Assembly (NCBI GenBank): GCA_963763215.1
Contig: CAVXNX010000023.1
Location: 1 to 64,000, forward strand
Reading direction: 5' to 3'
From: DASQZK01 sp963763215
Lineage (GTDB): Bacteria; Bacteroidota; Bacteroidia; Bacteroidales; GCA-2748055
DNA length: 64,000 nucleotides
The notes beneath the pieces are model-generated. The model was given only the letters and a program-made list of their open reading frames with translations, was not told where the DNA came from and did not search any database. Position numbers and translations under genes: made by a program. Each line of letters starts with the position of its first letter. Position 1 is the first letter of the stretch. Below are positions 32,668-40,483 of the stretch, piece after piece.

Positions 32668-33444
32668 CTAAGGTTTTGTATTAATAAACGTAAAAATCAG
32701 GATAGCTGTTGAAATGACAGACAATATCAGGTTATAGGGCACGGTATTCATATCCCACTTCTTCCTTCTGAGTGGCTGCACATAAACAATATCGTTTGAT
32801 TTTAGCAGGTACCATGGCGATTCAAATATTTTATCGCTGGTCAGGTCAAGGTAATGCTTTGTTTTCACGGCTCCCTCTTCGCGGATCAGCAGGACATGTT
32901 TTCTGTTCCCGTAGACTCCGATATCATTGGCATAGCCAATGGCCTGAAGTATGTTCACATTTTTATAGTTAAACAAATAAACCCCCGGAGTGTTAACTTC
33001 GCCCAGCACGGTAATCTTATTATTGACAAATTTTATAAAGACCGATGGGTAATTCAGGTATTGCGACAATGAATTTTCGATGCTGTCGGAAGCCTGCCCC
33101 AGGGTCAGGTCGGTTACCTGAACCCTTCCGATATAGGGAAGCTTTATGGTTCCTTCAGGATTCACGATATAGCTCATCAGGGAAGGATCGGAGATATACC
33201 TTTCGGCGGTCAGACCCGTCAGGCTCGTCTGGGTTTCATCGGCGCTGGTGATCCGGATATAAAGTTCATCCCCGGGGCGGATCAGGTTGTCCTGCGGAGT
33301 GCCCACGAAGTACAGTTTCTCCACTTCGCTGTCGGTCAAATGATCCTTGGATTGAACATAGGCTATTCTGGTTAGGGGAACACAGGATGTTAACAGGAGT
33401 CCTGCCAGGACAATCAACGACCATTTATTTAAAAGAGGCCTCAT
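32668..33444 (-). CDS. wza: Polysaccharide export outer-membrane lipoprotein (Wza-like)
   Basis: About 258 residues from ATG 33444 (MRPLLNKWSLIVLAGLLLTSC), a lipoprotein signal with the lipobox Cys near residue 21. Contains a Poly_export domain (RPGDELYIRITSAD, PEGTIKLPYIGRVQV) and an SLBB-type segment (GEVNTPGVYLFNYKNVNILQAI). A C-terminal hydrophobic helix (LILSVISTAILIFTFI) is present, as is common in Bacteroidetes members of the family. Forms the outer-membrane conduit paired with Wzc. An upstream in-frame start at 33486 gives no signal peptide and is rejected. Confidence 0.9.
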   Translation of the reverse strand: MRPLLNKWSLIVLAGLLLTSCVPLTRIAYVQSKDHLTDSEVEKLYFVGTPQDNLIRPGDELYIRITSADETQTSLTGLTAERYISDPSLMSYIVNPEGTIKLPYIGRVQVTDLTLGQASDSIENSLSQYLNYPSVFIKFVNNKITVLGEVNTPGVYLFNYKNVNILQAIGYANDIGVYGNRKHVLLIREEGAVKTKHYLDLTSDKIFESPWYLLKSNDIVYVQPLRRKKWDMNTVPYNLILSVISTAILIFTFINTKP

Positions 33445-33848
33445 CGTGAATTTATTAAGTGAGCGGTTTGAACAAAAATAATACAATTAACCCTGAAAAA
33501 CCAAAAGGGAACCGTCCGGACTGTTGGCATTGATGAACTTCCTCGGCACCAGACAGATCATGTCGCTCCTGCCGGAAGGGCAAAAACGGGGAGTCGTTTC
33601 TTTCACGCTCCATCGCTGTCTGCATGAAACCCTTATGTTCTGAAGGTTTCAAAGGGCATCCGAGAGCAATCCGGCGCAAGTTATGCTTTTGAACGTCGAT
33701 TCCCGCAGTCGGCCATAAAATAAAATGAGGATTTGATCAACCATAAAAATAAGGCCTCTAATGAGGCCACTGGAATGACGGAAAATGGGTTTCCGGAATT
33801 TCGGCATTCGCAGGGGTCCGTATCGACCACGTCCTCAACGGGAACAGA
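33445..33848. other. Intergenic region upstream of wza
   Basis: A 404-bp spacer between the sugar transferase gene and wza (both minus strand). It contains a terminator for the sugar transferase (33745-33768), so wza is probably driven by its own promoter in the remaining 300 bp. I could not identify that promoter with confidence. A 74-codon frame at 33455-33679 shows nothing recognisable. Confidence 0.55.
33745..33768 (-). terminator. Rho-independent terminator after the sugar transferase gene
   Basis: On the minus strand GGCCTC-ATTA-GAGGCC is followed by TTATTTTTA, a compact stem with a T-rich tail. It lies about 80 bp past the stop codon at 33849. Confidence 0.65.
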
Positions 33849-35294
33849 TCAGCGTCCTCCCGCCGTAAAGAAGGTGACCATGGTTTCAAGAAACAGACGC
33901 AGATCTTTAGTCAGTGACCAGTTGTCGATATAGTTCAGGTCCATTTTCATCCATTTTTCAAACTTGACATCGTTCCGGTTCGGAATGATTTGCCAGGTGC
34001 AGGTGATGCCGGGTTTGACCGACAGCCTTCTGAGCTGCCACCGTTCATACGATTTAACTTCCGATTCAAGCGGCGGCCTGGGCCCGATAAGCGACATCTC
34101 CCCCCGGATCACGTTGTAGAGCTGAGGCAGTTCATCCAGCCCGGTTTTCCGGAGAAATTTGCCCACCTTTGTGATCCTCGGATCGTTTTTCATTTTGAAG
34201 GTTGGCCCGTCCATCTCATTCATTTCTCTCAGCCTGGCCAGCAGTTTTTCGGCATCGGTCACCATCGTCCTGAACTTATAGAGCTTGAACTTTCGCCCTC
34301 TGAGACCCACCCTTTCCTGGCGGAAAAAGACCGGCCCCTTCGAATCCAGTTTGATCAGGATGGCGAGGACAAGAAATACCGGCAAAAGGAGGATCATGGC
34401 TGTGATGGAGAAATAAAAATCGCCTACCGCTTTTAATATCATCGAAAGATTATTGGAAGGTATGTCAACCAGGCTCAGATAATTGGTTTTTTGTACGGTC
34501 CGGAGCTGAATTTCAAAAGGATCCAGGGGCGATACGGTCGACTGCAGGCGGAAAATCACGCCGACTTCATCACAGATGCCGACAATTTTCCGGATCTCTT
34601 CTTCATCAATCTTCTTCCGGCTGTAGATCACTTCATCCACAACGGTATTGTCAATCAGGGATTTCAGTACCGAAATATCATTGTAAATGGTGATGGTGTC
34701 GCCATACTTGGCCAGGATCAGCTTGGATTCGGTGATAATCCCCTTGATGTTGAACCCCCATTCCTTCTGTACGATCAGCTTGTTGATGACCGCGTCGGAA
34801 AAAGAGTCGGCCACCAGCACAACGTGATGAAGATTGTAACCATTGGCCCGGTAAACCTTCAGGGAATGAAAGGCGATAATCCGCAAGGTCAGTGTGGCAA
34901 TCAGGCTGATGGTGACATACAGGAAAATGAGGATGACCGGTACGGTGGCGAGGGCAAACACATATTTGAAGATCAACAGCGCAACCAGCACAATAAAATT
35001 CATCCGGATAAACTGGAACACAAGATCAAGGTACCGCTGCGTTCGGGGCAGCTTTGCCATGGCAGTCACCCGGGAAAGGACATACCATGAAATCACAACA
35101 AAAATCCCGAAAAAGGTGTAATCGTAAATATCCGGGGAAAGATCCGGGATGAAAAAGGTTTTTACCAGATCCACAGAAACAATGAAAGAAAGCACGACGG
35201 CGAAAAATTCAACCCCATCCAACACCAACCGTATCTTCTTGTGGTTGTGTGTTTTAAAGTCATTCATCCGGTTAATAAAATCCTTCATCACCAT
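33849..35294 (-). CDS. Polyprenyl-phosphate sugar transferase (initiating PHPT, WbaP/WcaJ-like)
   Basis: About 481 residues: four or five N-terminal membrane helices, a CoA-binding-like domain (HHVVLVADSFSDAVINKL), a further helix, then the catalytic bacterial sugar transferase domain. That domain shows KGPVFFRQERVGLRGRKF, LYKFRTMV, TGLDELPQLYNVIRGEMS, LIGPRPP and SVKPGITCTWQI. It transfers a sugar-1-phosphate to undecaprenyl phosphate, the first step of repeat-unit assembly. The longest frame starts with GTG (35303); ATG at 35294 or 35288 are better starts. The transcript ends at its own terminator before wza. Confidence 0.9.
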   Translation of the reverse strand: MVMKDFINRMNDFKTHNHKKIRLVLDGVEFFAVVLSFIVSVDLVKTFFIPDLSPDIYDYTFFGIFVVISWYVLSRVTAMAKLPRTQRYLDLVFQFIRMNFIVLVALLIFKYVFALATVPVILIFLYVTISLIATLTLRIIAFHSLKVYRANGYNLHHVVLVADSFSDAVINKLIVQKEWGFNIKGIITESKLILAKYGDTITIYNDISVLKSLIDNTVVDEVIYSRKKIDEEEIRKIVGICDEVGVIFRLQSTVSPLDPFEIQLRTVQKTNYLSLVDIPSNNLSMILKAVGDFYFSITAMILLLPVFLVLAILIKLDSKGPVFFRQERVGLRGRKFKLYKFRTMVTDAEKLLARLREMNEMDGPTFKMKNDPRITKVGKFLRKTGLDELPQLYNVIRGEMSLIGPRPPLESEVKSYERWQLRRLSVKPGITCTWQIIPNRNDVKFEKWMKMDLNYIDNWSLTKDLRLFLETMVTFFTAGGR

Positions 35295-35426
35295 ATCTCT
35301 CACGATTTAAGTTTTATTTATCATTTTCCACACAGCGTTATCCGTTAATGTTCACAATGCGTATAGAGGAAGGATTTTCACCTCACTTTTGTTTCCTGAC
35401 CTGGTGCCGATTTTGATAAACCCCGG

Positions 35427-35605
35427 TTAATCTTCTTCAAAAGTGGAAATGTAGTGGATGAATCGTGACAGGTTCTTCCGGAACCTCCTGTTTTCGGGGA
35501 TTTCCGGGGATTCGTCTTCTTTTTGGCGTAAGATTTTCGTGATCTCGTCAAGGCATTTTTTGTGCTGGTCAACTTTTCTTCCCCTCTGTTATCGAACCTC
35601 GGCAT
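35427..35605 (-). CDS. Possible small protein, about 59 residues (one frame break)
   Basis: Starting at ATG 35605 the frame reads MPRFDNRGEEKLTSTK. If one A is added to the A6 run in the coding strand (near 35553-35558) it continues as KKCLDEITKILRQKEDE and RFRKNLSRFIHYISTFEED, then TAA. The joined product has a charged, helical, natural-looking composition, whereas the uncorrected frame (to 35378) is Lys/Ser/Arg-rich and unlike a protein. Sits alone between the sugar transferase and the YciB-NUDIX gene, same strand. No family recognised. Confidence 0.3.
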
Positions 35606-35849
35606 TCATTTCCAGCGAACCGGACGGGTGAATGATGCCCGCATGACGTCATCCGTTCACCAAAGTCCGGGGGGCGGTCAGGCAATATAACGAAGCCTTA
35701 TAGGGACCGATGGTTCGGCCTTCAGTCTGAATACCCGTCCGCGATCCTGCACGAACCACCAAATAAGGAACGGATGAAACGGTGATAAGATCCGGGAGCG
35801 ACAAATGTGCGGATGAGGGAAAGAGAATGTGGTTTCCGCCGCGGCCTGA

Positions 35850-36936
35850 TCAGGACGGGGCCACGACATTATACTGGATCAGCAGCCCGAACTCATGCAG
35901 GAAATTGGGGGTGAACATGTCTTTTTCAGCCTGCCGCCTGATCTCGCCGGGCTTCCAGAACTTTCCCTCCTGGATTTCCCCGGGATTGATCTCCGGGGGT
36001 GCATCCGACCGGAGCATGAACATATAAACCAGTTCGCGTTCTACCTCTGTTTCCCAGATGTATTTGCCGAGAAATACCGGCCTGTTGCCCCTGAGTCCGA
36101 TCTCTTCGGCCGTTTCCCTCGCCAGGGCCACCTCAACGGTCTCCCCGTAGGCGATATGTCCGCCGACCGCCGTATCCCATTTATCGGGTTGAACGCTTTT
36201 AAATGACGGCCGGTACTGGAGGAAAATTTCTTCCTGGCTGTTAATCAGGTGCATATGAACGACCGGGTGCAGCATCTTCATCTTTTTATTGAAATGGAAC
36301 AACTCGCGCGGAGCTTTCCCCGTGACCCGGCCCTCCTCGTCCACGATGGGTAGGATCTCCGAATTCCGGTATTTTCTGCCGGAAAGATAATTCCGTCCCG
36401 TCTCGAACAGGAAATAGCCCAGGAGCATCAGGTAGTACAATACCCCGCTGATGAAGGCCCACGCTTTTTCATCGAGGAAGAATGCCGACCAAATCACAAG
36501 AAGGGTGTGGAAAATGGTCAGCCAGAAAAAGACCTTCAGCGTTGTATTCAGTTTATACTCGGCAGTTTTCGTGATCTGCACATCTTTCAGGTACCGTCTC
36601 GACATTTCATAAACGATGTTCCTCTTCCCGAAAGCCGAGAAACCGATCACGGCGGCGAGGATCAGTTCAACGAGGGCCGGTTTGAGTTTGAAGAAAATGG
36701 CATTGTTGAGGACGATGGAGATCCCGCCCAGGACCACGATCAGGGAAACATCGAGGAGGATGAATTTCTCAAAGTCGCCCGGTCCGGTACCAGGTGAAAA
36801 ATAACTCCGCAATGCTGAAGATAACGGCGATGAAAAGCGCCGTCCCGGTTCCCCAGATCGTGTCGGCCACCACGAAAATGAAAATGGGTAGCAACCCGGG
36901 TAGCAGGTTGATGAGTATTCTTTTTTGCAATTTCAT
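35850..36936 (-). CDS. YciB/septation-protein-like membrane domain fused to a NUDIX hydrolase (one frame break)
   Basis: The C-terminal half (about residues 190-355) is a NUDIX hydrolase with a complete Nudix box: GGHIAYGETVEVALAR then ETAEEIGL (G-x5-E-x7-RE-x2-EE-x-G). The N-terminal half has five or six helices. Reading on from ATG 36936 (MKLQKRILINLLPGLLPIFI) and removing one base at 36776-36782 joins TWYRTG to DFEKFILLDVSLIVVLGG and FKLKPALVELILAAV. This closely follows the order of motifs in YciB/IspZ (intracellular septation protein A). Joined length is about 361 residues. Function of the pairing is unknown. The NUDIX half lies on the cytoplasmic or periplasmic face depending on helix count. 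Confidence 0.7.
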
Positions 36937-37331
36937 TCTTTTCCTTTATCTGTCGATCCTTCCTGGCTTCTTCGCATCCATACCGGTTAACGTCAGGCAA
37001 CCCGGCTCCCGGTATCTGCTTAGCCGGCCCAAGTTATAAAACACCGGTGAATACCGGATTATTTTTCTTAACAACAGGGATTTTTGCGTTGGGTCAATGA
37101 CCAGGTTCATCCACCAGCGTTTTATTTAGACTGAAGATGAAACGGGCCGGGGGAACAGCGTTGAAATCCGACTTTAACTGACTGTTACATCGTTTATTAT
37201 ATCATCGGTCAATGTCCCGGCATTATCTTCATGTTTGGATGGATGTCCGGGGATCTCCGCGTTCTTCCCCAGGTGCGGCGGGCATTGTGAACAATTTATA
37301 TCTCACCGGGTTAATGTTAAAAAAAACGACA
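36937..37331. other. Divergent intergenic region
   Basis: A 395-bp spacer between the divergent YciB-NUDIX and prenyltransferase genes. Probably holds both promoters, but I see no element I would place confidently, and no gene. Confidence 0.5.
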
Positions 37332-38351
37332 ATGATGAACACTGTGACCATCTGGCTGAGGGCCTTAAGGACCATTCCCCGTGTGACCGAGGAAGAATGG
37401 AAAAGTTATGACGTTATTTCAAAATGGCTTATCGCCACCCGTTCCGCTGTATTCATCATGACGGCTCTTTCCGCAGGTGTCGGGGGATTGCTGGCGTACC
37501 GCGATGGACATTTTCACTGGGCATTCTTCCTGGCGGCCCTCTTCGGACTCATTTTCGCCCATGCCTCCAATAACCTGGTCAACGATCTGGTCGATTTCAA
37601 CAAGGGCATCGATAAAGACAATTATTACCGTGCACAATACGGACCTCAGCCTCTGGAACACCGGCTGATGTCGAAAAATGCCTTTTACCGTTTCACCTTC
37701 GTCACGCTGGCCATTGCCATTGCTTTCGGCGTTTACCTGGTAATGAACACGGGCATGCTGACGCTGTATTTCGCCCTTGCCGGCCTTTTCTTCCTGCTGT
37801 TCTATACCTGGCCGCTGAAATACATCGGGCTTGGGGAACCGACCGTTCTCCTGGTCTGGGGACCGCTCATGATCGGCGGAACATACTTTGTCACCTCGGG
37901 ATCCGTATGGAGCTGGGATGCCGTATGGATCGGTCTGATCTATGCCATCGGACCCACATCGGTTCTTTTCGGAAAACACATCGACAAAAGGAAGGAAGAT
38001 AGGGTAAAAGGGGTGAAAACCCTGCCGGTCATCATCGGGGAACGCGCAGCCCGGTATATCAACGTCGGCCTCTGGGTGCTCCAGTACGTCCTCACGGCCG
38101 TCCTGGTGATCGCCGGCAAACTGACCATTGCGATGATCGTGGTCCTCTTCGCTATTCCAAAATTCATCGAGGCCGCCAAAGTCTATTCAAAACCCCGGCC
38201 CGAAAAGGAACCCAAGGGAATGCCGGCAAATGTCTGGCCCCTTTACCTGGTCAATCACGCGTTCGTCTATAACAGGCGGTTCGGTTTGCTCTTCCTTCTC
38301 GGTCTCATCATCGACGTGGTGCTGGTCCGCCTGGGCATCACCGTTTTCTGA
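37332..38351 (+). CDS. UbiA family prenyltransferase
   Basis: About 339 residues from ATG 37332 (MMNTVTIWLRALRTIP); eight or nine membrane helices. It carries the two Asp-rich motifs of the family: NDLVDFNKGID (N-D-x-x-D-x-x-x-x-x-D, about residues 98-108) and GKHIDKRKEDRVKGVKTLPV (about 250-270). Transfers a prenyl chain to an aromatic or other acceptor, as in quinone biosynthesis (MenA/UbiA); the acceptor here is not evident. Longer in-frame starts back to 37212 add a non-membrane, Pro/Ser-rich stretch and are not favoured. Followed by repeat copy 2. Confidence 0.85.
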   Translation: MMNTVTIWLRALRTIPRVTEEEWKSYDVISKWLIATRSAVFIMTALSAGVGGLLAYRDGHFHWAFFLAALFGLIFAHASNNLVNDLVDFNKGIDKDNYYRAQYGPQPLEHRLMSKNAFYRFTFVTLAIAIAFGVYLVMNTGMLTLYFALAGLFFLLFYTWPLKYIGLGEPTVLLVWGPLMIGGTYFVTSGSVWSWDAVWIGLIYAIGPTSVLFGKHIDKRKEDRVKGVKTLPVIIGERAARYINVGLWVLQYVLTAVLVIAGKLTIAMIVVLFAIPKFIEAAKVYSKPRPEKEPKGMPANVWPLYLVNHAFVYNRRFGLLFLLGLIIDVVLVRLGITVF

Positions 38352-38451
38352 TGACCGCAGCAGCACCGGCGACCAGCTCACTGCGACACCCTCCTGAATA
38401 AGGCAATGCACCCCGTTCATTCGGGTGAACTTTCAGATCAGGGATTCTAGT

Positions 38452-38608
38452 TAGTGCTTGCAAGAAAACGCCAATAGCTGCGTTATGCTCGACTTCAAAA
38501 CAGTCATTTACGAATAGTAAACTCCTGTTTTTCAGTCATCGCAAGCCTTGCTCTTGACGTTTTCTTATCAAGCACGGCTAAAAAACATGAGTTTTCTTTC
38601 TGACACTA
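38452..38608. repeat. 157-bp MITE-like element, copy 2
   Basis: Identical to copy 1 at 4261-4417 and in the same orientation. It lies 100 bp after the prenyltransferase stop. Its right end (CACTA) forms the TAG stop codon (38606-38608, minus strand) of the lipoprotein gene. Flanks of the two copies are unrelated outside the element. Confidence 0.8.
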
Positions 38609-39496
38609 GTTAATCAGCTGGATGCGGATCTGGCCGACGATCTCGGAAATTTCGTCCATGATATCCTGCGTCATGCCGGAGTTATAGGCCGATGCCGAAA
38701 TTAGTCCGTTGACCGTATCGAGAGCAAAATCATCCGCGTCATAGAAAATGTCATAACGGTCAAAGCTTTTCTTCAGGAGTTTCAACATCAGGAGATCGCC
38801 GGCGACAGCAATATCCTCCTGGTAATTGCTGAGCAGTGAGATCAGGCTGTTAAGGGAATATTTCTGCTCAGCAATGCGGTCCGACATTTCGACATTGTCG
38901 GGATCGGCATCAAGGATCCGGGTGGAGATGTACAATGCTTCAATCCAGCCCCCGGTAACGATCAGGGACGCGTTGGCATCGAGGTTATTGTCTTTCAGGT
39001 AGTCGTCGGTGAGTTCATAGATCTCTTCGGCCAGCCTGACCAGCGAATCCTTGTCCCGGGAATTCCGATCGATCCGGGTGAGTATATTGTCGTAATAATC
39101 CTGAGGAATACCTAGATTATTGGCCATCATCCGGATCGTCGAAAAATATTTGGCCGTCAGGGTTGCCTGGTCAAACATCCGGGTGTAGCTCAGATCGACA
39201 CCGTAGATCCCGAGATTGAGTGCGAGCTTATGGGCATTCTGGTACCGGGGAAAATTTTCCGGCTGGTTCAGTATCGACGGATTGTAATTGGCTCCTGCCC
39301 GCTCGAAAATCCTCGATGCCTGTGGCGGCAGATACATGTTGTAGAAAATCAGGCGGACATTGCCGCGGTCGTTATCAAGCACGCTTTTCACGGCCAGATC
39401 CTGGTTTTCAACCGTCTTCTCGTGGTTTCTGCACGAGAACGCGGAGACGGCCAGAATGAAAAACAGAAAGAGTATCGGCTTGATTTTGTGAGACAT
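38606..39496 (-). CDS. Lipoprotein of unknown function
   Basis: 296 residues with a lipoprotein signal (LFLFFILAVSAFSC, lipobox Cys near residue 22). The rest is soluble, mostly helical by composition, with no recognised domain or repeat (ends EIVGQIRIQLIN). It may be a conserved Bacteroidetes protein, but I cannot name a family. The stop codon is supplied by the edge of repeat copy 2, so the native C-terminus may have been longer or changed slightly by insertion. Located 37 bp downstream of the cytidylate-kinase-like gene on the same strand, so the two may be co-transcribed. Confidence 0.7.
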   Translation of the reverse strand: MSHKIKPILFLFFILAVSAFSCRNHEKTVENQDLAVKSVLDNDRGNVRLIFYNMYLPPQASRIFERAGANYNPSILNQPENFPRYQNAHKLALNLGIYGVDLSYTRMFDQATLTAKYFSTIRMMANNLGIPQDYYDNILTRIDRNSRDKDSLVRLAEEIYELTDDYLKDNNLDANASLIVTGGWIEALYISTRILDADPDNVEMSDRIAEQKYSLNSLISLLSNYQEDIAVAGDLLMLKLLKKSFDRYDIFYDADDFALDTVNGLISASAYNSGMTQDIMDEISEIVGQIRIQLIN

Positions 39497-39533
39497 GTAA
39501 ATCAGATTAGCGAGTTGAATATACGAAAAAAAA

Positions 39534-40226
39534 TCAAATGATCTTCCGCGCTTTCATACTGGCAATGATGATCTCCACAATTTCATCCGGGCCCACGGTC
39601 ATGCAGTTGAATTTGATGTCGAAACGGGTGTAGTCATTTCCCTTTCCCTCAAAATATTCCCGGAATTGTTGCCGGCGGTGGTCGATGTCGATGCAGCATT
39701 TCCTGGCATCATCGAGGGTCATGTTATGTTTCTCACTGGTTCTGAGGGCGCGCCATTCCAGGGGTGCCTCAAGGTGGATGTGCAAACCCTTCGGAATATC
39801 GCGGGTCAGCGCCACGCCACCGCGACCAACGATAATAGCATTGCCCTCATCAGCGAAATTCTTGATGACCTTGGCAATAGTATTCCGGATTTTACGGTCG
39901 GTCTTGTAGAAGCGCTTGGAATGGGAAAGAAGAAGATCCTCGAGAACACCGTGCTGCCGGTAGTCAAAGACGTACTGGATCTCGGAAAGATCCATTTCGA
40001 GCTCTTTGGCCGATTCTTCCATGATCTCCTTGCTGATCCAGCGCCAGGGAAGGTCCTTTGCAAACTTAATCTGGCAGTTGTTCAGGGAATCAGAGAGCTT
40101 CTGGGCGATCCGTTTCGCCGGGCATCCCACCTCCCTGGAAAGGGTGACTACCGGACCCGGAAATGACTGGCGAAGGACGGATTCTTCGTACCTGTCCTTG
40201 AGATATTTGGAAATGTCAATTTTCAT
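39534..40226 (-). CDS. Cytidylate kinase-like family protein
   Basis: 230 residues resembling the cytidylate-kinase-like family (PF13189). It has an N-terminal P-loop-like region VVTLSREVGCPAKRIAQKL (about 27-45), AIIVGRGGVALTRDIP (about 133-148), HLEAPLEWRALR and a DxDHRRQQFREYF segment. These proteins look like nucleoside monophosphate kinases but their substrate is generally not known. Start ATG 40226. Upstream of the lipoprotein gene. Confidence 0.8.
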   Translation of the reverse strand: MKIDISKYLKDRYEESVLRQSFPGPVVTLSREVGCPAKRIAQKLSDSLNNCQIKFAKDLPWRWISKEIMEESAKELEMDLSEIQYVFDYRQHGVLEDLLLSHSKRFYKTDRKIRNTIAKVIKNFADEGNAIIVGRGGVALTRDIPKGLHIHLEAPLEWRALRTSEKHNMTLDDARKCCIDIDHRRQQFREYFEGKGNDYTRFDIKFNCMTVGPDEIVEIIIASMKARKII

Positions 40227-40483
40227 TCTTCGCGTAGTTTAGTTTTATCTCAAAACCCCGGAAGGGTGGTTATGCCGGATCTCCGGAACGGGCGGGTCGC
40301 CACCGTCTTGCCCGTTCTGCATTTCAACCTTCTTTCCTCATGATCTTACGGAGACGCCTTCAGATAAAGTTACGGTTTTCCGGTATCTTAATCAAGAAAG
40401 CGTTGGCAACGGAGGGCGAGGCTGGTCATTCATTCCTGGAAGTCAGAGATTTATATTTTAACGAAATGTTATTTGAAATGAAT

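Noticed and set aside
40296..40330. Hairpin GAACGGGC/GCCCGTTC upstream of the cytidylate-kinase-like gene, considered as a terminator or a third palindromic repeat copy
   Set aside because: No T run on either side, and only part of the palindrome core is similar; not strong enough to call.
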